From positions 62,001 to 126,000 of the forward strand of contig NZ_PREZ01000006.1 of the NCBI RefSeq assembly GCF_002926065.1: a stretch of 64,000 nucleotides of DNA. The letters are read 5' to 3'. Of the stretch, positions 27,096-36,058 are shown piece by piece; within the stretch, counting starts at the first letter, position 1; each line of letters opens with the position of its first letter. The position numbers were made by a program, and so were the translations under genes. Origin of the DNA: Jeotgalibacillus proteolyticus. Lineage in GTDB: Bacteria; Bacillota; Bacilli; Bacillales; Jeotgalibacillaceae. The notes beneath the pieces are model-generated. The model did not search any database and was not told the origin of the DNA. It saw only the letters and a list, made by a program, of their open reading frames with translations.

Positions 27096-27611
27096 ATCTT
27101 GATGAAATTCTCTAAAAAACCCTTCAAATTCTAGCAGTTGTTTTTGTTGAAAACCAAATTTTTTGTATTCAATGAGAAGATGACTGATGTTATTTTCATA
27201 ATTTGCATCATGCAGCTCCGCCCGGAAAACAAGAAGGAAGTTTTCATCTACCTTATACGCCTCCACTGGCAGGTAGTGATCGTCATACCCTTCATTTTTA
27301 GCAGCTTCCTCATCTATTATACCCGTTCTGCCCATTTCATCAATCATCGCAAAGACCGTCATTTCCCCATCCTCTTCATCGAGCTCAGTTCCGTCATTTT
27401 TTATTACGGTCACTCTGGATAAAACAGGCTCTCCAAAACCTTCCCAATGAAGACCATAGCCAAGATAAAATGATTGATCTACATTATCCGGTGCATCTTT
27501 GTCGAGATAAGAGGAAGACTCCATTACAAATTCTCCTTTTGAAAAAACAAAGTAAAAAAGGAGAAGGAGACCTGCCAATAAAGCCATAAAAATGATGAGC
27601 CGTTTTTTCAT
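27078..27611 (-). CDS. Hypothetical membrane-anchored extracytoplasmic protein
   Basis: This 177-residue protein begins MKKR and has a hydrophobic segment at about residues 5-24, a signal anchor without a lipobox cysteine. The rest is acidic and soluble, probably outside the membrane, with repeated short strands. The ATG at 27611 has GGGGGTG upstream. I do not recognise the family. It is alone, convergent with the SDR gene. Confidence 0.7.
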   Translation of the reverse strand: MKKRLIIFMALLAGLLLLFYFVFSKGEFVMESSSYLDKDAPDNVDQSFYLGYGLHWEGFGEPVLSRVTVIKNDGTELDEEDGEMTVFAMIDEMGRTGIIDEEAAKNEGYDDHYLPVEAYKVDENFLLVFRAELHDANYENNISHLLIEYKKFGFQQKQLLEFEGFFREFHQDKTAQN

Positions 27612-27763
27612 TCCGCACCCCCAATTTAACTCCCTATTTCTCAGTTCGTGTAAAATCTCTTCTATAATATACTAACATTTACTACCAATATAACCATGCT
27701 TTTCACAGTTTCCTATATGCGTACTAAAATCCCGGAGAGCTCCGAATTAACGCCTTAAAAAAA

Positions 27764-27794
27764 AGCAGCATCAACGGTCACCCGTAATGCTGCT
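27764..27794 (-). terminator. Terminator at the end of the five-gene acyl-CoA operon
   Basis: AGCAGCAT pairs with ATGCTGCT, with an inner ACGG/CCGT helix. On the minus strand a run of T follows the stem. It lies nine bases after the stop codon of the quinone reductase gene. Confidence 0.85.
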
Positions 27795-27803
27795 CTCCTA
27801 TCC

Positions 27804-28787
27804 TTATCTTTTCCCCGGCTCCAAAATCAGCTTTCCTTTCGTTTTTCGCGACTGCATGAGCTCATGAACACGGGCAGCCTCTTCAAGACCAAAAACCTCT
27901 CCTATCGTCAGCTTCAGTCTTCCTTCAGATACAAGCTCTACCAGCTCCTTCATACTCGGCTGCAAAAGCTCAGGCTTTCTCATAATCTGCGGAAGAAAAA
28001 ACCCAATCACTGACTGATTACGCGCCATCAGAGACGAAGGATTAAACTTGCTCTGCTCCCCGCTTGCGACACCATATACAACGATCCGCCCAAAGGTTCC
28101 AAGACACTTCAGCGTTTTATAAAAAACATCACCGCCCGCCATTTCGAGGGCAAGATGAACGCCTTTCCCCTCTGTCGCTTCCAGCACCTCTTTTTCCCAT
28201 CCGTCTTTTGTGTAATTAACCAGCACATCAGCGCCCATTTCTTGTGCCAGCTGAAGCTTTTCATCTGTACTGGCAGTCGCAATCACTTTGCCTGCACCAA
28301 ATAATTTTGCAAGCTGCACAGCAATGGTCCCTACACCACCTGCTGCTGCATGAATAAGAACCGTTTCTCCCTCCTGAAGCCGGCCCATCGTTTTTAGAAT
28401 GTGATAGGCACTTAACCCCTGAAGCGGCAATGCTGCTGCCTGAGCATAATCAAGGTCTTCCGGAAGAGGAATCAGAGCGCGCGCATCCGCAATTGCGTAC
28501 TCTGCATAACCACCTGATTCAATGAGAGTTACAACCCTCGTTCCCGGCTCAATCCCGTTAACCTTTTCACCTGTTTCAACGACTACCCCGGAAACCTCAG
28601 CGCCCGGAATAAAAGGGAGTGGTGTTGGTACCACATACTGCCCCTGTCTCCTGGCAGTATCCGCATAATTAACCCCTATGGCTTTAATTTCAAGCAGCAC
28701 CTGATGTTCCTTTGGTACCGGGCGCTCAACCTCTACAACGTTCAGCACCTCAGGGCCTCCATATTCCTTAAGCTGCATTGCCTTCAT
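27804..28787 (-). CDS. NADPH:quinone oxidoreductase (QOR) family protein
   Basis: This 327-residue MDR protein has the QOR pattern: NYADTARRQG, PGAEVSGVV, AAALPLQGLSAYH, and the nucleotide motif HAAAGGVGTIAVQLAKLFGA. It lacks zinc ligands. Members reduce quinones or alpha,beta-unsaturated carbonyls with NADPH. The frame is open for 29 further codons, but AAGGAGG lies just before the ATG at 28787, so the shorter form is preferred. It is the last gene of the operon that starts with the 3-hydroxyacyl-CoA dehydrogenase. In that context it may act on enoyl compounds. Confidence 0.88.
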   Translation of the reverse strand: MKAMQLKEYGGPEVLNVVEVERPVPKEHQVLLEIKAIGVNYADTARRQGQYVVPTPLPFIPGAEVSGVVVETGEKVNGIEPGTRVVTLIESGGYAEYAIADARALIPLPEDLDYAQAAALPLQGLSAYHILKTMGRLQEGETVLIHAAAGGVGTIAVQLAKLFGAGKVIATASTDEKLQLAQEMGADVLVNYTKDGWEKEVLEATEGKGVHLALEMAGGDVFYKTLKCLGTFGRIVVYGVASGEQSKFNPSSLMARNQSVIGFFLPQIMRKPELLQPSMKELVELVSEGRLKLTIGEVFGLEEAARVHELMQSRKTKGKLILEPGKR

Positions 28788-28818
28788 CTTTTTAGCCTCC
28801 TTCATTCCTGTGCATTTT

Positions 28819-30584
28819 TCAGCAGACATATTGCTCCTTATCGTAAAGCCTGTCTGCGATTTTCCTATTCTCATAAACTAACGAAAATGACTGATACCTG
28901 CTGCATGCCTGAATGACAGAAGCCATCAATTTCTCCCGTTTCTCTCCTTCTGTTAAATCGACCAAAAGCACTCGTGAAATACGTTCTGTTTCCCATAAGG
29001 TCTTTTGTAAGAAGGTTCTTGTCAAGGCGATTTTGGCCGATTCTCTTTCTTCTCCGTTGTTCAAAATGGCTTTATAGGTTCGATAAACTGCTGATTCCGC
29101 TGCATAAAGGCCAATTGCCAGATCTGCCAAATTCATCAGCGCTTCCTGTTCATGAACCAGTGCCGGTCCATAAACTTCATAAATAAGACCCGCTTGGAGC
29201 AAAAATAGATTTCTTATTGTTTCAACTGCCTCTTTTTCAAAAAAAAAGTCCCCTCCGTTTGCGGCACCGATCCGTTTAGCCGGGCAATTGCTTCCTTTGT
29301 CTTCGAGGCTAAATCCACTTCTCCCTTCATCGCCTTTTTGAATAAATACGTAGGAATCAGCAGGCGGTTAATTTCATTTGTTCCTTCAAAAATCCGATTG
29401 ATTCTCGAATCACGGTACATCTGTTCCGCTCCGTATTCTTTTATAAACCCTGCACCCCCGTGAAGCTGCAGCGCTTCATCTGCTGTGTAATCCAGCACTT
29501 CAGAGCTGAACACCTTACAAATGGCGCATTCCACCGCAAATTCGCCCATTTGTTTTCCGACCAGTCTGTGATCGTTCGCGTCATTAAGGTCACCAAGCGC
29601 CTCTTCAATGAGTCCGGCTGTCCTATATTGAAGAGACTCAGCGGCATAAATGCGTGCAGCCATCCAGGCTATTTTTTGTTTGGTCGCCGGAAAACGGGCA
29701 ATTTCCTTCCCAAACTGCCTGCGTTCCTTTACGAATTTCATCGTTCGCTTCAGTCCAAATTTAGAAGCTCCAACACAGGCAGACCCCAGATTAAACCGGC
29801 CTAAATTTAATACATTTAAAGCAATCACATGCCCTCTCCCTACTTCCCCGAGAAGATTTTCTTTTGAGACCAGGCAGTCTTCAAAAACAACAGAGCGCGT
29901 GGAGGAGCCCTTAATGCCCATTTTCTTTTCCTCAGGACCCAGCGATAAGCCAGGAGCATCTTTTTCTACAATAAAGGCAGTAAAATGTTCTCCATCCACC
30001 TTGGCATACACAATAAAGGTATCTGAAAAAACAGCGTTTGTGATATAGATCTTCGTTCCATTTAAACAGTAATGAGTTCCTTCCTCGTTTAAAACAGCCG
30101 TTGTCTGAGCAGATAGAGCATCAGATCCTGCATTCGGCTCTGTTAAGCAATACGCCCCAATCCATTCACCCGAGGCAAGCTTAGGAAGGTATTTCTTTTT
30201 TTGTTCCTCTGTTCCGAAATAAGTGATGGGAAGTGTCGCAATGCAGGTGTGGTTGGAATGAGCCACACCGTAGCCTCCTGTCGGTCCGATCATTTCTCCT
30301 ACGATTCCCTTGCTGATTTTATCGAGACCAAGACCGCCGTATTTTTCAGGGATGCTGTGAGCAAGCAGCCCAAGGTCCCCAGCTTTTTTCATCAGCTCAG
30401 GAATCAACTCAAACTCCTGGTTTTCAATTCGTTCGTTAACAGGAGTCACTTCTTTTTCAGCAAACCTTCTTGCAGTCGCTCCGATCATTTGATGTTCTTC
30501 CGTAAAATCCTCCGGTGTAAACAGTGCTTCAGGATTAAGTGATGAAAATAAAAAGCTTGCTCCTTTATCCTTCAAACGCTCCAC
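28819..30584 (-). pseudogene. FadE/YusJ-type acyl-CoA dehydrogenase, split by a homopolymer frameshift
   Basis: Two frames make one acyl-CoA dehydrogenase of about 588 residues, the length of B. subtilis FadE. The first (29214-30584, GTG start with GGAG eight bases upstream) holds all catalytic parts: FAD/substrate segments AYCLTEPNAGSDA and ITNAVFSD, GIKGSSTRS, and RIFEGTNEINRL. The second (28819-29202) holds the C-terminal helical extension (YEVYGPALVHEQEALMNLADLAIGLYAAESAVYRT). The break is in nine consecutive A on the plus strand (29239-29247); a tenth would restore TEGTFFFEKEAVETIRN and join the frames. As written, the protein would end after 456 residues and lack the extension. It is in the middle of the acyl-CoA operon. 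Confidence 0.88.
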
Positions 30585-30611
30585 ATTAAACTCTCCTTTC
30601 CGGATGTTGGA

Positions 30612-31673
30612 TTAGTGTTTCGTTGAAATCGATGCAGCATGAACAATTAAGCTTTTAACAAACTGATCAAAATGAGAAAATCGGGCGTCGTTTGTCTGTC
30701 CTTTTTTATAGCGGTAATAAATTTGCTGGCAAATGACAGCGAGCTTAAAGTACGCGAAGGTTAAGTAAAAGCCGATGTCTGATACGTCCCTTCCGCTCTT
30801 TTTCGCATACGACTCAATAAACGCTCTTCTTGTTAGAAACCCTTTTTGAATCGTCAGGGAGGGTTTGCCAAGACCATTTTTCAAAAGAGCCGGATCATCC
30901 TCCTGCATCCAATAGCTCATGGCTGCCCCAAGATCAGCAAGCGGATCTCCGACTGTTGACATTTCCCAGTCAAATAAGCCAACCATGGCGGTTAGATCCT
31001 CGCTGAACATGGCATTATTCAGCTTATAATCATAGTGGATGATTACAGGAGGCTGGCTTTTTGGCAGATTGGTACTCAGCCATTTTTTTAATGCCTCTGC
31101 TTCCTTTATTTCATCTGTTTTCGCCCGTTCATACCTGCCAATCCAGCCGTGAACCTGCCGCTCCATAAAGCCGGCCGGGCTGCTGATCTCTGTAAGTCCT
31201 GTTTTTTTATAGTCAATGGAATGCAGCTCGACTAAACGGTCTACCATTAGATGAGAGAGCTTGCTGCAAAGCTCTTCTGTTGCCTCAATCCCTTCAGGAA
31301 AAGAAGTATCAAGTACAATTCCATGCTTTCTTTCCATGAGAAAAAACGGACTGCCGACAATTGATTCATCCTCTGAAAAAAGAAGGGGCTTTGGAGCCTG
31401 TGAAAATAAAGGACTAATCTCCGAAAGAATTCGGTGCTCTCTTTTCATGTCATGAGCCTTCGGTGCGACCGGTCCTAAAGGAGGTCGTCTTAAAACAGCC
31501 TCCCAATCGTCAATTTTCAGCTGATAGGTGAGGTTGGAGTGGCCTGCCCAAAACTGTTCGATTTCAAGCCTGCCCTCAGGTATCCCCTCTATATGCTGAC
31601 GAATAAAGGCTTCTAAAACACCCTCATTTAATCCCTCGCCTGACTTTACAGGCATGGTATCTTTACCTGTCAT
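30612..31673 (-). CDS. Phosphotransferase family protein (ACAD10/11-type APH)
   Basis: This 353-residue protein has the aminoglycoside-phosphotransferase/choline-kinase fold. The catalytic loop is IIHYDYKLNNAMF and the metal Asp is in LFDWEMSTVGDPLADLG. In bacteria these proteins sit beside acyl-CoA dehydrogenases; in mammals the same domain is fused to ACAD10 and ACAD11, which phosphorylate 4-hydroxyacyl-CoAs before degradation. That role is therefore likely here. The start ATG overlaps the stop of the thioesterase gene (ATGA), so the two are translationally coupled. It is followed by the split acyl-CoA dehydrogenase. Confidence 0.88.
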   Translation of the reverse strand: MTGKDTMPVKSGEGLNEGVLEAFIRQHIEGIPEGRLEIEQFWAGHSNLTYQLKIDDWEAVLRRPPLGPVAPKAHDMKREHRILSEISPLFSQAPKPLLFSEDESIVGSPFFLMERKHGIVLDTSFPEGIEATEELCSKLSHLMVDRLVELHSIDYKKTGLTEISSPAGFMERQVHGWIGRYERAKTDEIKEAEALKKWLSTNLPKSQPPVIIHYDYKLNNAMFSEDLTAMVGLFDWEMSTVGDPLADLGAAMSYWMQEDDPALLKNGLGKPSLTIQKGFLTRRAFIESYAKKSGRDVSDIGFYLTFAYFKLAVICQQIYYRYKKGQTNDARFSHFDQFVKSLIVHAASISTKH

Positions 31674-32089
31674 CGTGTCCCTCCCTGCTCGCCTTTAGTT
31701 AGATGCTCCATCAGCCCTGCTCTCAGCTCCTCCGGGATCGGTGCGCTTTTTTGATTTTCAAAATCGTAGTAAACGATTACTGCATTTCCTTCTGCAATAA
31801 CCATGCCCGTTTGTGAACATCTAATCTGATGCTCCAGTTGAAAACTTTTCCCCCCTACATGGGAAATGGAGCTTGTTATAGATAAGTCCTGATTGAAATA
31901 GCCCTGACTTTTAAAATCGCATTTTGTTGAGGCAATAATGAATTTCCAGTTATCTACATCCATCTGATAGCCAAGAGACTCAAAAAATTGAATCCGCGCC
32001 TCTTCAAGGTAAATAAAATAACTCGTATTATTTACATGACCCAATGCATCCGTTTCACAAAAACGTACTCTCACGCTGCTTTCAAGCAT
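31670..32089 (-). CDS. Acyl-CoA thioesterase (4HBT/hotdog family)
   Basis: This 139-residue protein has the hotdog thioesterase fold. The N-terminal FCETDALGHVNNTSYFIYLEEARIQFF holds the catalytic Asp in the 4-hydroxybenzoyl-CoA thioesterase pattern (D-x-x-G-H-V-N-N). It would release free acids from acyl-CoAs and so prevent CoA sequestration. It is in the operon between the 3-hydroxyacyl-CoA dehydrogenase and the phosphotransferase, with a 4-base overlap to the latter. The start is ATG at 32089. Confidence 0.9.
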   Translation of the reverse strand: MLESSVRVRFCETDALGHVNNTSYFIYLEEARIQFFESLGYQMDVDNWKFIIASTKCDFKSQGYFNQDLSITSSISHVGGKSFQLEHQIRCSQTGMVIAEGNAVIVYYDFENQKSAPIPEELRAGLMEHLTKGEQGGTR

Positions 32090-32110
32090 TTCTTCACTCC
32101 TTTGCCTGTT

Positions 32111-32980
32111 TTAAGAAGGATAGTCATACCAGCCCTTGCCGGTTTTTCTCCCAAGCTCCCCTTTTTCAACCTTTTCAATAACGCAGGGAAAAGGCTTATC
32201 CTCGGGATCCTTTGTTTCCTGGTAGCGCTGCTCCATGACAAAAGCCGCCACATCAAGCCCTGATAGATCCATTAGCTCAAATGGCCCGATCGGATGGTTC
32301 AGGGCTTTACGGCAGATCAGGTCAATATCCTTATAGTCTGCAATTCCTTGTTCATACAAAGAAACTGCTTCTTTTTGAAGAGCCCCGAGAATTCGGTTAG
32401 CTACAAATCCTGAAATCTCTTTTTGAAGCAGCACGGCTGTACGGTTAATTCTTTTACATACATCCATTGCAAGAGCCGCTGTTTCTTCAGAGGTTTGCTC
32501 ACTCATGACGACTTCTACACAATCCATCACCAGCGGAGGAAAGAAAAAGTGCATATTGACTACTTTCTCAGGACGGTCTGTGGCATCTGCAAGTAAGCTG
32601 TTTACGATGGTTGAGCTATTGGTGGCGAATACCGTATGAGGAGGTGCAAATTGTTCGAGCTTTTGAAACACATCCTTTTTCACCTCAAGCTTTTCCGTTA
32701 CCGCTTCAATAACAAGATCAGTGTCTTTGACTGCCTCTTCAAGTTTTGAAGAAAAGCTTAAATGAGTAAACGCTTTCATTTTTTCGTCTTCTGATAACCT
32801 GCCTTTTGAAACCCATCTGTTCATAATCCCATGAAGCTTTGATTCCGCTTCCTTTAACGCTTTTTCCTCAATATCCTGAATAATTGTTTGATAGCCTCCA
32901 AGCGCACACAGCATTCCAATCTGATGCCCCATGCTTCCTGAACCGATGACCGTTACCCGATTTACCTCACCCTGCATCAT
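32111..32980 (-). CDS. 3-Hydroxyacyl-CoA dehydrogenase
   Basis: This 289-residue NAD-dependent enzyme oxidises 3-hydroxyacyl-CoA (or 3-hydroxybutyryl-CoA) to the ketone. The Rossmann motif VIGSGSMGHQIG is at residues 10-21, then ATNSSTI, NMHFFFPPLVM with the catalytic His, and the C-terminal dimer domain GFVANRILGAL...NHPIGPFELMDLSGLD. The family length is about 285. AAGGAGGGG precedes ATG 32980. It is the first gene of its operon, directly after a TetR-type operator at 32995-33012. The ending KTGKGWYDYP is standard. Confidence 0.93.
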   Translation of the reverse strand: MMQGEVNRVTVIGSGSMGHQIGMLCALGGYQTIIQDIEEKALKEAESKLHGIMNRWVSKGRLSEDEKMKAFTHLSFSSKLEEAVKDTDLVIEAVTEKLEVKKDVFQKLEQFAPPHTVFATNSSTIVNSLLADATDRPEKVVNMHFFFPPLVMDCVEVVMSEQTSEETAALAMDVCKRINRTAVLLQKEISGFVANRILGALQKEAVSLYEQGIADYKDIDLICRKALNHPIGPFELMDLSGLDVAAFVMEQRYQETKDPEDKPFPCVIEKVEKGELGRKTGKGWYDYPS

Positions 32981-32994
32981 CTTTACCCCTCCTT

Positions 32995-33012
32995 ATACTA
33001 ACCGGTTGGTAT
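32995..33012. promoter_or_regulatory. Candidate TetR operator of the 3HCDH operon
   Basis: ATACTAACCGGTTGGTAT is an 18-bp palindrome with one mismatched pair, centred on CC/GG. It lies 15 bases before the start codon of the 3-hydroxyacyl-CoA dehydrogenase. An almost identical site precedes the other operon of the cluster at 35754-35771, and the cluster encodes one TetR regulator. Confidence 0.7.
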
Positions 33013-33087
33013 GTTTTGAAAAAGCCATTAAATGGCCCGTAATAAATGAATGAAGTAATATCCGCTTCAGGGGAGGCGAGAGCTGCT

Positions 33088-33651
33088 TTACTGGTCTATC
33101 CCCTTCAGGATCATGTCAGTGAAGGTCCGGGCGACCTCCTCTTCGGACGCAGCACCTTCAGGGTTATACCACTGATAGCTCCAATTCGCCATCCCCAGCA
33201 CGCCAAACGTCGCGATTGGTGCATTCAAATCCTTTCGAAACTCCTCTTTTTCAATCCCTTCAAGAAGCAGCCCCTCAATGGTTAATCTGAATTGATCCCG
33301 CTTAGGTATAATTTCAGATAAATGCTCTTCATTCAGATTTCTCATTTCCCTGAAAAACACCTTTGCACTTGCACCCTGCGTTTTGATATTGCTGATCAGC
33401 ATGTAAATAATGTCATACAGCTTAGTTTTACAGCTTTTAGAATCATCGTTCACGATCTTTTCCTGGTTAAGGAGCAAGTCATCGATATACCGCAAATGGA
33501 TATCCATTAGAAGCTCTTCCTTGCTTGAAAAATAGTAATAAAATGTGCCCTTAGTTACACCGTTCGCTTCAACGATATCCTGTATTGACGTCTCGCTGAA
33601 TCCTTTTTTCTCAAACAGCTTAATACTTTGCTCTGTCATTTTTTCCTTCAC
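33088..33651 (-). CDS. TetR-family regulator of the acyl-CoA degradation cluster
   Basis: This 187-residue protein has the TetR helix-turn-helix (SIQDIVEANGVTKGTFYYYFSSKEELL, about residues 22-48). The C-terminal part contains GMANWSYQWYNPEGAASEEEVARTF, a pattern typical of acyl-CoA-responsive regulators of the KstR2/FadR kind. It is the third gene of the ACAD-SDR operon and sits between two operons that share a palindrome, so it is probably their repressor, relieved by an acyl-CoA. The start used is GTG at 33651, which keeps the whole first helix; an ATG four codons in has a weak AAGGA site. Confidence 0.88.
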   Translation of the reverse strand: MKEKMTEQSIKLFEKKGFSETSIQDIVEANGVTKGTFYYYFSSKEELLMDIHLRYIDDLLLNQEKIVNDDSKSCKTKLYDIIYMLISNIKTQGASAKVFFREMRNLNEEHLSEIIPKRDQFRLTIEGLLLEGIEKEEFRKDLNAPIATFGVLGMANWSYQWYNPEGAASEEEVARTFTDMILKGIDQ

Positions 33652-33719
33652 TTTTCATTCACGCCTCTTTAGATGAAATAATTGCTAGAATTATATCATA
33701 CTTTCTCTTTTCTCATTTC

Positions 33720-34493
33720 TTACATTGCATGCGTGCCGCCATCAACAATGAGCACGTCTCCCGTTACATAAGCTGATGCCTTTGAGGCTAAAAACAGGGC
33801 AGCTCCCTTTAAATCGTCATCTGTGCCAAACCTTTTAAGCGGAGTAACCTCTAAAATCGGGTCTCTTCCCTGTTCAATGATTGCCTTTGACATTTTGGTA
33901 GGGAAAAATCCCGGTGCGATCGCATTTACATTAATATTATGACGGCCCCACTTCACCGCAAGGTCCTTTGTTAAGGTAATAACCGCGCCTTTGCTTGTAT
34001 TGTAGCCGATCGTATCCATCACTCTTGGATCCGTTCCCCCAAGGCCTGCGACTGATGCGATATTGATGATTTTCCCTGACTTTTGTGCAATCATTTTCCT
34101 TCCCACTGCCTGACTCATTAAAAAGGTTCCGGTCACATTTACGTTAATGACTTTTTGCCAGGCTTCAAGGGGCATTTCCTCAGCAGGTGCCCCCCAGGTA
34201 GCGCCGCTGTTGTTTACCAGAATATCGATTGAACCAAACGTTTGGCAGGTTTCTTCCACCGCCCGCTCCACGTCTTCCGGATTGGAAATATCACATTGAA
34301 GTGCCAGCGTTTTTACACCGAGCTTCGATAATCGGTCCGCTACTCCCTGACAGGCCTCAAGCTTTCTTGAACAAACGGCAATAGCAGCTCCGGCTTCTGC
34401 AAAGCCTTCTGCAATCTGCTCTCCAAGCCCCCGTCCTCCTCCTGTAATCAAAGCGGTCTTTCCGGTTAAATCAAACAATTCCAGCACATTCAT
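33720..34493 (-). CDS. Short-chain dehydrogenase/reductase of the acyl-CoA cluster
   Basis: This 257-residue SDR has TGGGRGLG (about residues 18-25), NNSG, the catalytic Ser in NIASVAG and YNTSK. The C-terminal VTGDVLIVDGGTHAM is typical of classical SDRs. It is probably a 3-hydroxyacyl-CoA or related alcohol dehydrogenase in the degradation route. GGGGA lies seven bases before the second ATG (34493), so that start is preferred to the one six bases upstream. It lies 33 bases after the acyl-CoA dehydrogenase gene and before the TetR gene. Confidence 0.9.
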   Translation of the reverse strand: MNVLELFDLTGKTALITGGGRGLGEQIAEGFAEAGAAIAVCSRKLEACQGVADRLSKLGVKTLALQCDISNPEDVERAVEETCQTFGSIDILVNNSGATWGAPAEEMPLEAWQKVINVNVTGTFLMSQAVGRKMIAQKSGKIINIASVAGLGGTDPRVMDTIGYNTSKGAVITLTKDLAVKWGRHNINVNAIAPGFFPTKMSKAIIEQGRDPILEVTPLKRFGTDDDLKGAALFLASKASAYVTGDVLIVDGGTHAM

Positions 34494-34526
34494 TTTCATT
34501 CCCCGCTTTCTTTTTTAAAATGGACA

Positions 34527-35735
34527 TCATTGGTACTTTTTTAGCTCAAGCCTGCCAATCTGCGCACGGTGTACTTCATCCGGACCGTCAGCCAGGCGAA
34601 GCGTTCTAGCATTCGCCCATTGTGCCGCTAACGGGAAGTCTTCTGAAACACCCGCTGCACCAAGAGCCTGTATCGCACGGTCAATAACCTTAAGCGCCAT
34701 TGAAGGAGCAACTACTTTAATCATAGCTATTTCCGCTTTAGCCACCTTGTTTCCGACTGTATCCATCATATAGGCGGCTTTTAGTGTGAGCAGTCTTGCC
34801 TGCTCGATTTCAATCCTGGAATCGGCAATCCATTCACGGATCACTCCCTGACTGGATAATGGCTTGCCAAAAGCCGTTCTTTTTTGAACGCGTATACACA
34901 ATTCTTCAAGCGCACGCTCTGCAGCCCCGATTAATCGCATGCAGTGATGAATTCTTCCTGGACCAAGCCGTCCCTGAGCAATCGCAAACCCTTTTCCTTC
35001 TCCTAGTAAAATATGATCCTTTGGAACTCTTACATTTTCAAAGGTAATTTCCCCGTGGCCGTGAGGAGCATGATCATAGCCGAATACCGGCAGCATTCGC
35101 TCTATTTTCACACCGGGAGAGTCAAGTGGTACTAAGATCATCGATTGCTGCTCATAGCGATCAGCGTCCGGATCTGTTTTGCCCATCACAATCGCTACCT
35201 TGCACCTGGGGTCTCCTGCTCCTGATGACCACCACTTGCGTCCGTTTATCACGTACTCATTTCCGTCTTTTTCAATCCTGGCTTCAACGTTTGTCGCATC
35301 ACTTGAAGCAACATCCGGCTCTGTCATGGAAAAGCACGAGCGGATCCGTCCCTCAAGAAGCGGGTTTAACCATTTCTCTTTCTGTTGTTCTGAGCCGTAC
35401 CTGACCAGTACCTCCATGTTCCCTGTATCAGGCGCATTACAGTTAAAAACCTCCGGTGCCATTAAGGAACGCCCCATGAGTTCACAAAGCGGAGCATATT
35501 CGCTGTTTGAAAGCCCCGCTCCAAATTCGCTGTCAGGCAAAAACAGGTTCCATAGCCCCTCGGACTGCGCCTTCTGTTTGAGCTCTTCCATAATAGGCGG
35601 AACCGCAGTCCATCTGTCAGCTGAATCCCCAAGCTGCTGCTCATATACTTTTTCATTTGGATAAACATAGGCATCCATAAACCCCTGCAGCCTCTCTTCC
35701 AGCTCCTTCACTTTAGACGAATAAGAAAAATCCAT
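34527..35735 (-). CDS. Acyl-CoA dehydrogenase, ACAD10/11-like
   Basis: This 402-residue flavoenzyme introduces a double bond into an acyl-CoA. Motifs are [16 protein letters not shown] and [18 protein letters not shown] for FAD and substrate binding, [14 protein letters not shown], and the C-terminal [22 protein letters not shown]. The latter pattern (ADGPDEVH) is characteristic of the ACAD10/11 branch, which acts on long or hydroxylated chains together with an APH-type kinase; such a kinase is present in the neighbouring operon. AAGGAGG lies nine bases before ATG 35735; an ATG nine bases earlier touches the ribosome site. It is the first gene of its operon. Confidence 0.92.
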   Translation of the reverse strand: MDFSYSSKVKELEERLQGFMDAYVYPNEKVYEQQLGDSADRWTAVPPIMEELKQKAQSEGLWNLFLPDSEFGAGLSNSEYAPLCELMGRSLMAPEVFNCNAPDTGNMEVLVRYGSEQQKEKWLNPLLEGRIRSCFSMTEPDVASSDATNVEARIEKDGNEYVINGRKWWSSGAGDPRCKVAIVMGKTDPDADRYEQQSMILVPLDSPGVKIERMLPVFGYDHAPHGHGEITFENVRVPKDHILLGEGKGFAIAQGRLGPGRIHHCMRLIGAAERALEELCIRVQKRTAFGKPLSSQGVIREWIADSRIEIEQARLLTLKAAYMMDTVGNKVAKAEIAMIKVVAPSMALKVIDRAIQALGAAGVSEDFPLAAQWANARTLRLADGPDEVHRAQIGRLELKKYQ

Positions 35736-35753
35736 CCTCACCATCCTCCTTAC

Positions 35754-35771
35754 TAACTAACCGGTCGGTAT
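35754..35771. promoter_or_regulatory. Candidate TetR operator of the ACAD-SDR-TetR operon
   Basis: TAACTAACCGGTCGGTAT repeats the ACCGGT-centred palindrome found before the 3HCDH operon, with 14 of 18 bases identical. On the minus strand it starts about 10 bases after the expected transcription start, so a bound repressor would block transcription of its own operon. Confidence 0.7.
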
Positions 35772-35781
35772 GTACACTTTA

Positions 35782-35809
35782 AGTATAAACTTTCCATGAG
35801 AACAATCAA
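35782..35809 (-). promoter_or_regulatory. Sigma-A promoter of the ACAD-SDR-TetR operon
   Basis: On the minus strand TTGATT (35804-35809) and TATACT (35782-35787) are separated by 16 bases. The -10 matches five of six positions of the consensus. The operator lies directly downstream. Confidence 0.65.
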
Positions 35810-36058
35810 CTATTATCTGAAAAATTAATCACTTTATTTCGAGTAGAATCATCTCAAGAGCTGGTTACAGTACATGGAAAGATATAATCGTAACCTGAAA
35901 ATACTACCACTCCTTTTATCCTACTATTTTCAACACAAAAACAACGTACAATTTCACACAAAGGATACAGGTTACATCTAAATAATCCTTTTCATACCAA
36001 CCTGTTGAACCTATAATTAAAACAATAAGAATTTTAATTTCGGATGGAGTGCACACCG

